Assembly: GCF_021398715.1 (NCBI RefSeq)
Contig: NZ_CP090347.1
Span: 62,001 to 126,000, forward strand
Reading direction: 5' to 3'
DNA length: 64,000 bases
Source: Microbacterium binotii
Lineage (GTDB): Bacteria; Actinomycetota; Actinomycetes; Actinomycetales; Microbacteriaceae
Below, one piece after another: positions 1 to 8,633 of the stretch. A program made the translations under genes and the position numbers. Numbering within the stretch: the first letter of the stretch is position 1; every line of letters starts with the position of its first letter. Under the pieces are notes generated by a model. That model saw only the letters and a list, made by a program, of their open reading frames with translations, did no database searches and had not been told where the DNA came from.

Positions 1-44
1 GTTCCGCCTGCCACGGAGCCCCGACGACCACGAGGAGGCCGCGT

Positions 45-2948
45 TTGCTGGTACTCCTCGCTGCGTTCGCCCTCGTCCCTCTCCTGCTCCCCTGGCTGGT
101 CTCCCGCCTCGGAGCACGCGCGTTCGCGGTGGCGGCCCTGCTGCCGATCATCGCCTTCGGGCACACGTTGTGGCTGGCGCCGCAGGTGCTGTCGGGGAGC
201 ATTCCTTTCGAGACATACGACTGGATGCCCTCGCTCGGTATCCAGCTCTCGATGCGGATGGACATGCTCAGCTGGGTGCTGACGCTCATCGTGACCGGCG
301 TCGGCGCTCTGGTGATGCTCTACTGCCGCTGGTACTTCGCGGGTAAACGCGAGGGCCTCGGCCAGTTCTCCGCCGTGCTCCTCGCCTTCGCCGGAGCCAT
401 GTACGGACTCGTCCTCACCGACGACATCGTCGTGCTGGTCATGCTGTGGGAGATCACGAGCGTCCTCTCGTATCTGCTCATCGGCTACTACCACGCGCGT
501 GGCGTCAGCCGCCGTGCGGCACTCCAGGCGTTGCTCGTCACGACGCTGGGCGGGCTGGTCATGCTGATCGGCGTCGTGTTGTTCGTCGTGGAGGCCGGAA
601 CCACCAGCATCTCCACGATCCTCGCCGAGGCTCCCACCGGCCCCGTCGTCAACGCCGCGCTCGTCCTGCTTCTGGTCGGAGCCCTCAGCAAGTCGGCGAT
701 CTTCCCCTTCCATTTCTGGCTTCCCGGTGCGATGGCCGCGCCCACGCCCGTGAGCGCCTACCTCCACGCCGCGGCGATGGTCAAGGCCGGCATCTACCTG
801 ATCGCCCGCTTCGCGCCCGTCTACGCGGAGGCCGATCCCTGGCGTCCGATCATCGTGTGCCTCGGTGTGTTCACGATGCTGCTCGGCGGTGTGCAGGCCC
901 TGCGCGAATCCGACCTCAAGCGCATCCTCGCCTTCGGCACGGTGAGCCAGCTCGGGTTCCTGACGGTCGTCCTCGGCTTCGGCACGAGGGAGGCAGCACT
1001 CGCGGGCCTCGCGCTCCTGCTGAGCCACGCCCTGTTCAAGTCCTCGCTGTTCCTCGTCGTCGGCGTCATCGACCGCCAGCTGTCCACCCGCGACATCAAC
1101 GAGCTCTCCGGCGTGGGGCGGCAGGCGCCGACGCTCGCGACCTTCTCGATCATCGCGGTCGCCTCCATGGCCGGCGTCATCCCCACCATCGGGTTCGTTG
1201 CGAAGGAGTCCGCGCTCGCGGCATTCCTCGACGACGGATCGGTGTGGGCGACGGTCGCGCTCATCGGCATCCTCATCGGATCGGCGCTGACGGCCGCGTA
1301 CGGCATCCGCTTCATCTGGGGCGCCTTCTGGACCAAGAAGGATGCGGCCGGCACCGCGCGAGCGCGCACCGAGTGGCCCGACCCGCCGGTCGGATTCCTG
1401 GCGGCGCCCGTCATCCTCTCCGGCCTCACGCTCGTGTCGGGGCTCGCGGCCCCCTGGGCCGACACCGCGTTCGCGCGATACGCCGAGCTCGCCCCGCCCG
1501 CAGGCGAAAAGGCCACGCACCTGGCGCTGTGGCACGGGTTCGAGCCGGCACTGTTCCTCTCGCTCGGCACGCTGGCGGTGGGCGCGTTCCTGTTCTGGTT
1601 CGCTCTGAAGGTGCGCTGGTCCGAGCGCCGCCGCGTGTTGCCGTTCACCGCCGCCGACGCGTACAACGCCGTCCTGCGTCTGATCGCACGCATCTCGGTG
1701 TGGACGACCACGCTCACGCAGCGCGGCTCGCTTCCCGTCTACGTCGGCACGATCTTCGTCGTGTTCGTCGTCTCCCAGGGCGTCACCCTGTTCGCCGCTC
1801 CCGAGTGGCGCGCGCAGCTGGATGCCTGGCAGTCCCCCACCCAGGTCTTCGTCGCCCCCATCATGATCGTCGCGGGCATCATCGCGGTGCGTGCCCGCAA
1901 GCGCTACACGGGCGTCGTGCTCGTCTCGGTCACGGGCCTGGGCATGGTCGTGCTCTTCGCCACGAGCGGCGCTCCCGATCTGGCTCTGACGCAGATCCTC
2001 ATCGAGACCGTCACGCTGGTCGCCTTCGCGCTCGTGCTACGGCGCATCCCGGCCCGGATGGGCGACCACAACGCGTCGGTGGCACCGCTCGCGCGCGCCG
2101 TGCTCGCCGGAGCAGTCGGCCTCACGATGGCTTTCGTCGCGATCGTCGCGACCTCCGCGCGCGTCGAGGCGCCGATCTCGCTCGCCTTCCCGGAACTCGC
2201 CTACGAACTGGGCCACGGGCGCAACGTCGTCAACGTCGCCCTCGTCGACCTCCGAGGCTGGGACACGATGGGCGAGCTGTCGGTGCTCATCCTCGCGGCC
2301 ACCGGCGTCGCCTCGCTCGTGTTCGTCACGCACCGCTCCGATACGCTCTCCGACTTCACCAAGCCGCTTCCCCGCATCCCTCGCCGTCGTCCGCTGCTCG
2401 AGACGTCGGAGGGTCTGCGCCCCCAGGGTGCGGGCGAGAGCGGCCGTCGCGCCTGGCTCGTGGGAGGAGCCAAGGTCAAGCCGGAGAACCGCTCGATCCT
2501 GCTCGAGGTGGTCGTGCGGATCCTCTTCCACTCGATCATCATCGTGTCGCTGTACGTGCTGTTCGCCGGTCACAACCTTCCCGGCGGCGGGTTCGCGGGC
2601 GGTCTCATCGCGGGCATGGCGCTCGTCATGCGCTACGTCGCCGGCGGCCGCTACGAGCTCGGTGCCGCGGCCCCGACGGATGCGGGGCGTCTGCTCGGCG
2701 TGGGAATGCTGCTCGCCGTCGGCACCGCCGTCGTGCCGCTGTTCTTCGGCGTCGACCCCCTGACGAGCACCTGGTTCGACGCGACGCTCCCCGTGCTCGG
2801 CCACGTCGAGTTCGTGACGTCGACGATCTTCGACATCGGCGTGTACCTCGTCGTCATCGGACTCGTGCTCGACGTACTCCGCAGCCTCGGCGCCGAGGTC
2901 GACCGCCAGAAGCTCCAGCTGGAGCAGCAGGGGGCGGGTGCCCGATGA
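45..2948 (+). CDS. mrpA: Na+/H+ antiporter subunit A with fused subunit B (MrpA/MnhA-MnhB)
   Basis: The 967-residue polytopic membrane protein is the large proton-translocating subunit of a group 3 Mrp antiporter, homologous to NuoL of complex I. MrpA alone is about 800 residues. Here the last 150 residues (about 815-945, around the motif GHNLPGGGFAGGL) are the MnhB domain, so A and B are fused, as in many Gram-positive MrpA proteins. The start is TTG at 45, supported by a GAGGAGG ribosome site at 32-38 with six bases between. It heads a tightly coupled operon: the stop overlaps the mrpC ATG. Its promoter lies outside the window. The complex exports Na+ for protons and supports pH and salt homeostasis. 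Confidence 0.96.
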   Translation: MLVLLAAFALVPLLLPWLVSRLGARAFAVAALLPIIAFGHTLWLAPQVLSGSIPFETYDWMPSLGIQLSMRMDMLSWVLTLIVTGVGALVMLYCRWYFAGKREGLGQFSAVLLAFAGAMYGLVLTDDIVVLVMLWEITSVLSYLLIGYYHARGVSRRAALQALLVTTLGGLVMLIGVVLFVVEAGTTSISTILAEAPTGPVVNAALVLLLVGALSKSAIFPFHFWLPGAMAAPTPVSAYLHAAAMVKAGIYLIARFAPVYAEADPWRPIIVCLGVFTMLLGGVQALRESDLKRILAFGTVSQLGFLTVVLGFGTREAALAGLALLLSHALFKSSLFLVVGVIDRQLSTRDINELSGVGRQAPTLATFSIIAVASMAGVIPTIGFVAKESALAAFLDDGSVWATVALIGILIGSALTAAYGIRFIWGAFWTKKDAAGTARARTEWPDPPVGFLAAPVILSGLTLVSGLAAPWADTAFARYAELAPPAGEKATHLALWHGFEPALFLSLGTLAVGAFLFWFALKVRWSERRRVLPFTAADAYNAVLRLIARISVWTTTLTQRGSLPVYVGTIFVVFVVSQGVTLFAAPEWRAQLDAWQSPTQVFVAPIMIVAGIIAVRARKRYTGVVLVSVTGLGMVVLFATSGAPDLALTQILIETVTLVAFALVLRRIPARMGDHNASVAPLARAVLAGAVGLTMAFVAIVATSARVEAPISLAFPELAYELGHGRNVVNVALVDLRGWDTMGELSVLILAATGVASLVFVTHRSDTLSDFTKPLPRIPRRRPLLETSEGLRPQGAGESGRRAWLVGGAKVKPENRSILLEVVVRILFHSIIIVSLYVLFAGHNLPGGGFAGGLIAGMALVMRYVAGGRYELGAAAPTDAGRLLGVGMLLAVGTAVVPLFFGVDPLTSTWFDATLPVLGHVEFVTSTIFDIGVYLVVIGLVLDVLRSLGAEVDRQKLQLEQQGAGAR

Positions 2949-3484
2949 GTGTCTCCGTCGTCCTGATCGCCGTCATGGCAGTGCTCTTCGCGTGCGGCGT
3001 CTACGCGATGCTCGAGCGGAGTCTCACGCGGGTCCTGATCGGCTTCCTGCTGCTCGGCAACGCCGCGAACCTGCTCCTGCTCATCGTGATGGGCTTCCCC
3101 GGAACGGCACCCTTCTTCGCGAAGGGCGCCGATTCGGCGGAGTTCTCCGACCCGCTCCCCCAGGCGCTCACGCTGACGGCGATCGTGATCACCTTCGCGG
3201 TCTCGGCGTTCCTGCTCGCGCTCATCTACCGCTCCTGGCAGCTGGGCCAGGCCGACACCGTCGAGGATGACGTCGAGGACATCGCGCTACGCGGTCGCGC
3301 CGCCCAGGACGAAGAGGCGATGGAGGACGAGTTCACCGCCGACGATGCGACGACGGACTTCGTGGATGCGGCGAGCGTTCCCATCACGGTGCTCGGCAGC
3401 CTCGACGTGCCCGGCATCCGAGACGACGCGCCGACCGACCGACCGACCAGCAGGCGCGATGAGAACGAGGAGGGCGAGCGATGA
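2945..3484 (+). CDS. mrpC: Na+/H+ antiporter subunit C (MrpC/MnhC)
   Basis: NuoK-like subunit of the Mrp antiporter, 179 residues. The first 105 residues hold three membrane helices and the family core. The start is the ATG at 2945, which overlaps the mrpA stop (ATGA). MrpC is normally about 113 residues. This one carries a roughly 70-residue hydrophilic tail rich in Asp and Glu (VEDDVEDIALRG and onward) that is probably cytoplasmic. A longer in-frame ORF runs upstream, but it lies inside mrpA in another frame and has no ribosome site. The stop overlaps the mrpD start by four bases. Confidence 0.95.
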   Translation: MSVSVVLIAVMAVLFACGVYAMLERSLTRVLIGFLLLGNAANLLLLIVMGFPGTAPFFAKGADSAEFSDPLPQALTLTAIVITFAVSAFLLALIYRSWQLGQADTVEDDVEDIALRGRAAQDEEAMEDEFTADDATTDFVDAASVPITVLGSLDVPGIRDDAPTDRPTSRRDENEEGER

Positions 3485-5046
3485 ACGCACTGGTTCCCCT
3501 CCTGGTCACCCTGCCGCTCATCGGCGCGGCCATAGCCCTCGTGTTCGGCCGGCGTCGGCGCGTGCAGGTCGCCGTCTCGATCACGACCCTCACGGCCGTG
3601 CTGGCCATCGCGGCCGTCCTTCTCGTCGTCGTCGACTCGGGGCAGCCGCTCGCGGTCGCGGTCGGCGGCTGGCCGATCCCGTTCGGCATCGTGCTGTACG
3701 TCGACCGACTGGCGGCGCTGCTCGTGGTGGTCTCGAGCGTCGTGCTGCTCGCGGTCCTGCTCTTCTCGGTCGGACAGGGCGCCGCCGACGGAGACGACGA
3801 GACCCCCGTCTCGATCTTCCACCCGTCGTACCTCATCCTCGCGGCGGGGATCTTCAACGCGTTCATCGCGGGCGACCTCTTCAACCTCTACGTGGGCTTC
3901 GAGATCCTGCTGGTCGCCTCCTACGTGCTGATCACGCTCGGCGGCACCGAGTCCCGCATCCGTGCGGGCATCGTCTACATCGTCGTCTCGCTCGTCTCCT
4001 CGATCCTCTTCCTGGCCTCGATCGCCATGATCTACGGCGCTCTCGGTACCGTGAACATGGCGCAGATCGCCGAGCGGATGGGGGAGCTGCCGCAGCACGT
4101 GCAGCTCACGCTTCATCTCATGCTGCTGCTGGCCTTCAGCATCAAGGCCGCCGTCTTCCCGCTGTCGTTCTGGCTGCCCGACTCCTATCCGACCGCCCCC
4201 GCGCCCGTCACGGCCGTGTTCGCGGGGTTGCTGACCAAAGTCGGCGTCTACGCGCTCATCCGCACCGAGACGCAGCTGTTCCCCGACAGCAACGTGAACG
4301 TCCTGCTGCTGATCGTCGCCCTCGCCACGATGATCGTCGGAGTGCTCGGCGCCGTCGCCCAGGCGGAGCTCAAGAGGATCCTCTCGTTCACGCTCGTGAG
4401 CCACGTGGGCTACATGGTGTTCGGGCTCGCGATCGCGACCCCCGCGGCGATCGGCGCGACGATCTACTACATGGTCCACCACATCGTGGTGCAGACGACC
4501 CTGTTCCTCGCCGTCGGACTCATCGAGCGCCGCGCCGGCAGCACCTCCATCCTCAAGCTCAAGGGACTCATGCGCGCAGCCCCCGTGATCGCGGTGCTGT
4601 ACTTCATCCCCGCGGTGAACCTCGGCGGGCTCCCCCCGTTCTCGGGGTTCATCGGCAAGTACGGACTCTTCGACGCCGCAGCCCAGGTGGGAACCCCGCT
4701 CATGATGGTTCTGATCGTGGCCGGTATCGTCACCTCGCTGCTCACGCTGTACGCGCTCATGCGCGCCTGGAACCTCGGCTTCTGGCGCGAGGACGACACG
4801 GAAGAGCCCGAGGTCGAGGCGCGCGTCGAGTATCTGGGCAACGCGCCGGCCGCCGGCATCCAGACGGAACGCCGCGTCATCCCGCGCGTCATGACTGCCG
4901 CCACCGCGGGCATGGTCGCCGTCACGGTCGCCCTCACGGTGTTCGCCGGGCCCCTCTACGACATGTGCACCCGCATCGGCGACGCGCTGCTGCAGCCCGT
5001 GCAGCTCGTGCAGCTGGAGACGCAGTCCGGGGAGGTCGATCAGTGA
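3481..5046 (+). CDS. mrpD: Na+/H+ antiporter subunit D (MrpD/MnhD)
   Basis: 521-residue NuoM/NuoN-like membrane subunit with about 14 hydrophobic helices, slightly longer than the usual 490 or so. The proton-channel signature region (FSIKAAVFPLSFWLPDSYP, about residues 220-238) and AELKRILSFTLVSHVGYM are readable and typical of the family. With MrpA it forms one of the two ion-translocating channels. A hydrophilic loop near residue 440 (EDDTEEPEVEAR) is an acidic cytoplasmic insertion. The ATG at 3481 overlaps the mrpC stop, and the gene's own stop overlaps the GTG of mrpE. Confidence 0.96.
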   Translation: MNALVPLLVTLPLIGAAIALVFGRRRRVQVAVSITTLTAVLAIAAVLLVVVDSGQPLAVAVGGWPIPFGIVLYVDRLAALLVVVSSVVLLAVLLFSVGQGAADGDDETPVSIFHPSYLILAAGIFNAFIAGDLFNLYVGFEILLVASYVLITLGGTESRIRAGIVYIVVSLVSSILFLASIAMIYGALGTVNMAQIAERMGELPQHVQLTLHLMLLLAFSIKAAVFPLSFWLPDSYPTAPAPVTAVFAGLLTKVGVYALIRTETQLFPDSNVNVLLLIVALATMIVGVLGAVAQAELKRILSFTLVSHVGYMVFGLAIATPAAIGATIYYMVHHIVVQTTLFLAVGLIERRAGSTSILKLKGLMRAAPVIAVLYFIPAVNLGGLPPFSGFIGKYGLFDAAAQVGTPLMMVLIVAGIVTSLLTLYALMRAWNLGFWREDDTEEPEVEARVEYLGNAPAAGIQTERRVIPRVMTAATAGMVAVTVALTVFAGPLYDMCTRIGDALLQPVQLVQLETQSGEVDQ

Positions 5047-5636
5047 TCCGACACCTCCGCGGCCCCAAAGGACTCATCGCCCAGACCTGGCGGCAACTGC
5101 CGTTCTTCCTGTGGCTCGTCGCCCTGTGGATGCTGCTGTGGGGTCAGTTCACCGTCATCGCGTTCCTGACCGGACTCGTGGCGGCGATCCTCGTCACCCG
5201 CGTCTTCCGGCTGCCGCCGGTGGAGCTGTCCGGCCGCGTCAATCTCTGGTACGGCCTGGTCTTCGTGCTCGCCTTCCTCGGCGCGCTCGTCAAGGGCTCG
5301 TTGCTCGTCGCCTGGCAGGTCGTGAACCCGCGGCGCTATCCAGGGGTCGCGGTGATCGCGGTGCCGCTCGCCACGAACGACGAGCTGATCCTCGCGCACA
5401 CCGCCGTCACCGCCTCCCTCATCCCGGGATCTCTCGTGATCGACATCGACCGTGACGAGAGCGTGCTGTACCTGCACGTCATCGGCGTGAACTCGGACGC
5501 GGACGTCGAGGCGCAGCGTCACCAGGTGCAGCGGTGGGAGCGGCGGATCGTGCGCGCGGTCGGCTCGCGCGCACAGCTCGCGCAGGTGACGCCGGCCCGC
5601 ACGGGCCAGGCCGAGGCGAAGGAGGCCAGCCGATGA
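5043..5636 (+). CDS. mrpE: Na+/H+ antiporter subunit E (MrpE/MnhE)
   Basis: 197-residue protein of the MnhE family (usual length about 160) with two or three N-terminal membrane helices and a C-terminal cytoplasmic domain. The family segment TAVTASLIPGSLVIDIDRDE (about residues 121-140) is present. The start is GTG at 5043, chosen because it overlaps the mrpD stop (GTGA) like every other junction in the operon. The protein supports assembly and stability of the antiporter complex. The stop overlaps the mrpF ATG. Confidence 0.95.
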   Translation: MIRHLRGPKGLIAQTWRQLPFFLWLVALWMLLWGQFTVIAFLTGLVAAILVTRVFRLPPVELSGRVNLWYGLVFVLAFLGALVKGSLLVAWQVVNPRRYPGVAVIAVPLATNDELILAHTAVTASLIPGSLVIDIDRDESVLYLHVIGVNSDADVEAQRHQVQRWERRIVRAVGSRAQLAQVTPARTGQAEAKEASR

Positions 5637-5902
5637 ACCCACTGCTCGTGGCGATCTACATCGTCTTCGCCGTGGCCGCCCTGCTCACGCTCTGGCGCGT
5701 CATCGCGGGGCCCTCGATCCTCGACCGGGCGGTCGCCAGCGACGTGCTGCTGACCGAGGTCATGTGCGTGCTGGGCGCCGAGATGGCGATCAACCATCAC
5801 ACCCGCACGCTGCCGGTGCTGCTGGTGATCGCTGCGATCGGTGTGTTCGGATCCATCTCGATCGCGCGGTTCGTCGCGAGGAAGGATGCGAACCAGCGAT
5901 GA
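5633..5902 (+). CDS. mrpF: Na+/H+ antiporter subunit F (MrpF/MnhF)
   Basis: 89-residue small membrane subunit with three helices, the normal length for MnhF. The family core RVIAGPSILDRAVASDVLL is present near the N terminus. The ATG at 5633 overlaps the mrpE stop and the stop overlaps the mrpG ATG, so translation is coupled through the operon. MrpF belongs to the CEFG part of the complex. Confidence 0.95.
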   Translation: MNPLLVAIYIVFAVAALLTLWRVIAGPSILDRAVASDVLLTEVMCVLGAEMAINHHTRTLPVLLVIAAIGVFGSISIARFVARKDANQR

Positions 5903-6279
5903 TCGCGCACGTCCAGACGGATGCGGGATTCCCGATCGACGCCGTCCTCGACACCACGGCCCTCGTGCTGATCCTCATCGGCGCGCTCCTGTGCCTGACG
6001 GCGGCGATCGGACTGCTGCGCTTTCACGACGTCCCGACGCGACTCCACGCGGCGACCAAGCCGCAGGTGCTCGGCTTCCTGCTGATCTGCCTGGCGATCG
6101 CGCTTTCGGTGCGCAGCTGGGCCGCGGTCGCCTTCCTCATCCCGATCGCCCTCATCCAGCTCGCGACGGCACCGCTGTCGGCGCACATGGTGGGGCGGCA
6201 GGCCTACCGCAACCGCACGCTGGACGAAGAGGCCATGTACGTCGACGAGCTGCGCGACAAGGATCCCGATCCGCGCTGA
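5899..6279 (+). CDS. mrpG: Na+/H+ antiporter subunit G (MrpG/MnhG)
   Basis: 126-residue last subunit of the Mrp complex, with three membrane helices and the MnhG core LLRFHDVPTRLHAATKPQ (about residues 43-60). The ATG at 5899 overlaps the mrpF stop. The final codons (DPDPR and the TGA) lie inside a 22-bp sequence that recurs exactly at the end of the LuxR-type gene 8.3 kb downstream. The gene therefore ends at what looks like an integration or recombination site. Five bases separate its stop from the convergent sigma-factor gene. Confidence 0.95.
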   Translation: MIAHVQTDAGFPIDAVLDTTALVLILIGALLCLTAAIGLLRFHDVPTRLHAATKPQVLGFLLICLAIALSVRSWAAVAFLIPIALIQLATAPLSAHMVGRQAYRNRTLDEEAMYVDELRDKDPDPR

Positions 6280-6286
6280 CCGGCTC
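6265..6286. repeat. 22-bp direct repeat, left copy (cassette boundary)
   Basis: A perfect 22-bp sequence (begins CCCGATCC, ends CCGGCTC) covers the mrpG stop and reaches into the last codon of the convergent sigma-factor gene. The same 22 bases occur in the same orientation at 14550-14571, covering the stop of the LuxR-type gene. The block between the copies is exactly the sigma/fibre locus. An exact match of this length at both edges of one locus is unlikely by chance and looks like a target duplication or attachment-type site. That interpretation is inference. Confidence 0.8.
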
Positions 6287-7745
6287 AGCGTCGTCGCTTC
6301 GCCGCCGTGCGGCGAGAGAACGCGAGGGCAGCCGCTCCGAGTGCCAGTGAGGCAACGGCCGTGAAGACCCAACCCCACGAGGGCGGTCCGCCGGTTGCGG
6401 CGAGAGAGTCGACAGGTATGACCCCCTCGACGGCCGAGCCGAGTGCGGGAGCGTCCGCACTCCCCGCGCTCGCCCACAGCCTCACCGAGACCGTGCCGGC
6501 CAGATCCTGTCGTACGTCGCCGGCAGCGCGCACCACTGTGCCCGTCAGCTGCGCGGTGGTGCCGGGCGCCAACTGGCCGAGTGAGACGGCTGCGGGGAGA
6601 TCGTCTGCGGTGACCGATGAGAGCGCGAGGGTCCCATCCCTGCCCAGCGAGAGGGCCGGCGTCTCGTCGTTGTGCGAGACTTCCCCGTCGAGGCGGGCGA
6701 TGATGGTCACGGGCTGACTCGAGCGATTGGTGACCGCGGCACTCCACTCTCTCTGTTCTCCCGGTGCGGGCATGTCCAGTGCGATGCTCCCGGGTTCGGC
6801 GTCGATGTCGATACGAGCGGTGTCGAGCGGAACCGCGGGAACCGCGACGTCGGGGTCGCGGGAGTCGTCGGTGGCCGGCAGGCTGAGAAGTGCCGCGAGA
6901 GCGGCTGATACGGCGATGACCGCCGCGGCGACGCCAATGGTCGTGATCGCCGTCGACGACCTTCCGCGGGGAGCGTCCATACGAGATTCCGCCCTCGCCG
7001 ACGAGGGGGGAGCCAGCGTGAACACGCCGGAGAGCGGTAGTGCGAGCGCGAGGACCGGGATCAGCGAACCCGCATCGAGCTCTTCGAGCAGGCTTCGCTC
7101 CAGTTGAGGGCAGAACTCGCATTCGGCGCTGTGCAGGCGGTAGCGACGCCCGTCCCGGAGACCGGCGCGCCCCGTCACCACCCGCGCGATGACGGCGGTA
7201 TCGAAGCCGCACTCGGGCGGCGTCGACGAGAGGTACTCCGTCGCGTAGGCGTAGCGGAATGCCGAGCGGACTCTCTGGACTGCCGTCGTTACGCCCGTCG
7301 GCGTCATGCCGAGCTCGGTTGCCACCTCTGCAGCCGGACGAGCTCCGATGACCACGTGGCGCAGGAGCGCGCGTTGGCGCTCATCGAGCTGTCCTATCGC
7401 GCGCTCCGCGATCTGCACGGAGGTGTGAATGGACACGCTCACCGAGAAGTCCTCGGCGGGGCGGTCGAGGGCCTCTGCGGGGGTCGGCAGGACTCTCGCC
7501 TCGTGCAGCTGGATCTTCCGTAGGGCTGTCCGGGTCATGCTGTAGAGGTAGGCCCGGAGATTATCGATCTGGACGAGCCTGTCGGCGTCGAACGTCAGCA
7601 CCGTCGCGAAAGACTCCGCCACAGCGTCCTCGGCCGTCTCCTGCGTCGCTCCGAGTCGACGGGCGTACCGGACGAGCTCGGGGGCGTGGTCCTTGAAATG
7701 TTGCGCGACGCGTTCGCGGTCAGCGCTGTTCGGGTGAGCACTCAT
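6285..7745 (-). CDS. ECF sigma factor fused to zinc anti-sigma motif, membrane segment, surface domain and LAATG sorting-like signal
   Basis: 486-residue fusion. Sigma region 2 lies at about 22-80 and region 4 at about 112-168 (DERQRALLRHVV, then a helix-turn-helix). A zinc anti-sigma motif H-x3-C-x2-C follows (H205, C209, C212). A moderately hydrophobic stretch (227-245), a basic loop and a clear membrane helix (265-289) come next. Residues 300-447 form a predicted beta-rich domain with an APGE turn like the one in the protein at 9922-10521. The C terminus has LAATG (448-452), a helix and RRTAAKRRR, the layout of a class E sortase signal. If 265-289 is the only inner crossing, the sigma part is cytoplasmic and the beta domain outside. 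It is divergent from the fibre operon, which it probably controls. Fused ECF factors are known; this combination is unfamiliar to me. Confidence 0.85.
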   Translation of the reverse strand: MSAHPNSADRERVAQHFKDHAPELVRYARRLGATQETAEDAVAESFATVLTFDADRLVQIDNLRAYLYSMTRTALRKIQLHEARVLPTPAEALDRPAEDFSVSVSIHTSVQIAERAIGQLDERQRALLRHVVIGARPAAEVATELGMTPTGVTTAVQRVRSAFRYAYATEYLSSTPPECGFDTAVIARVVTGRAGLRDGRRYRLHSAECEFCPQLERSLLEELDAGSLIPVLALALPLSGVFTLAPPSSARAESRMDAPRGRSSTAITTIGVAAAVIAVSAALAALLSLPATDDSRDPDVAVPAVPLDTARIDIDAEPGSIALDMPAPGEQREWSAAVTNRSSQPVTIIARLDGEVSHNDETPALSLGRDGTLALSSVTADDLPAAVSLGQLAPGTTAQLTGTVVRAAGDVRQDLAGTVSVRLWASAGSADAPALGSAVEGVIPVDSLAATGGPPSWGWVFTAVASLALGAAALAFSRRTAAKRRR

Positions 7746-8006
7746 GGCGTGGAACCCGGCAGGGAGCCGGTGCCAGGAACTGTAGCAGCAACGGACAGCT
7801 CACAGCGCCTTCGCAGAGGCACTGCGCAAAACTGTATGCACACGCATACAAAAGTGATCGCGTGCTCCTGGGTCCCTGATCTCCATCGATTTCCCGAAGA
7901 ACCGGTGTGACAGATCGCTCGACCGGAGATCTCATCTATGACGCCGCAACGCGCCGCGTCGGGTTTCGCCTGGGGCGTCCCCTTTCCACGCAGAGAGAGA
8001 ACACAT
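7746..8006. promoter_or_regulatory. Divergent control region between sigma-fusion gene and fibre operon
   Basis: This 261-bp region must hold both divergent promoters. It contains a perfect dyad TGTATGC-ACAC-GCATACA at 7833-7850, a good candidate operator. A purine-rich AGAGAGAGAA sits just upstream of the ATG at 8007. GGAAC and GAACC words resembling ECF -35 elements are present, but none is followed at 16-17 bp by a convincing CGTC-type -10, so I do not name a sigma-specific promoter. No gene fits in the region. Confidence 0.5.
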
Positions 8007-8630
8007 ATGAACACCCACACTTCATCGCGCGGTACCAAACGCCTCGTCGTTGCCGGCGGTTCGCTGTTGGCGATCGCCGGTCTGGTCACGGCCGCCGCCT
8101 TCACCGACTTCGCCAACCTGAACCTCGGTGACGGCACTGCTGACTCCGGTATCGGCGGCGACAACCGCTTCAACATCCAGGTCGTCGGCACGAACGCCTC
8201 TGGCGTTCCGGTCGCAGGGACCTGGCAGGAGGCCAACACGGCGGCGGGCGTCAACATCGCCGTTCCCGGCGCCGACACGATCACTCCCGGCGACACGATC
8301 TCGGTAGACATCCCGTTCCGCAACGAGAGCCCGAAGCTGAGCGCCGACATCGACTTCTCGCTTCAGGACCGGCCCGGCTATGTCTCCGACCCGGAGATCG
8401 CCGACGCTCTGCGCTACACGATCGCCCTGGATGGCACGGCCATCATCAGCGATGCCACCCAGGACCAGGTCGCGGATCTGGACCTCGGCGTCTACACGAC
8501 CGGCTCGCAGGGGACGCTCCGTGTCAGCATCGCGCTTCCCGATCAGGGCACAGAGGCCGCCAACAACGCGCTCCAGTCGAAGGTGTCGTACGTTCAGGCG
8601 CACTTCGCCGCTACCTCGGTCCAGCCGTGA
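8007..8630 (+). CDS. SipW-dependent exported protein, TasA/camelysin-like, probable main fibre subunit
   Basis: 207 residues starting at ATG 8007; an upstream in-frame ATG at 7938 would add 23 residues without a typical signal. The N terminus is an alternate-type signal peptide: basic residues, a hydrophobic helix, then TAAAFTDFANLNLG (29-42), the hallmark of proteins cut by SipW-class peptidases. The mature part resembles TasA-type domains: a PGDTISVDIPFRNES strand-turn, a middle LRYTIALDG and a C-terminal SKVSYVQAHFAATSV strand. It is the first gene of the operon and is followed immediately by a strong hairpin, so it is probably the most abundant product. Homology is by motif order, not by search. 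Confidence 0.8.
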   Translation: MNTHTSSRGTKRLVVAGGSLLAIAGLVTAAAFTDFANLNLGDGTADSGIGGDNRFNIQVVGTNASGVPVAGTWQEANTAAGVNIAVPGADTITPGDTISVDIPFRNESPKLSADIDFSLQDRPGYVSDPEIADALRYTIALDGTAIISDATQDQVADLDLGVYTTGSQGTLRVSIALPDQGTEAANNALQSKVSYVQAHFAATSVQP

Positions 8631-8633
8631 CTC

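Noticed and set aside
446..2944. Long frame upstream of and continuous with mrpC
   Set aside because: Lies inside mrpA in another frame, Arg/His/Pro-rich, with no ribosome site; only the part from 2945 is mrpC.
3226..4482. A 418-codon minus-strand frame opposite mrpC/mrpD
   Set aside because: Rich in Asp, Arg, Glu and His with no hydrophobic core; it is the mirror frame of the antiporter genes, as expected in high-GC DNA.
7746..8006. ECF-type promoter (GAAC ... CGTC) for the fibre operon
   Set aside because: GAAC-like and CGTC-like words exist, but none has a 16-17 bp spacing I would trust.
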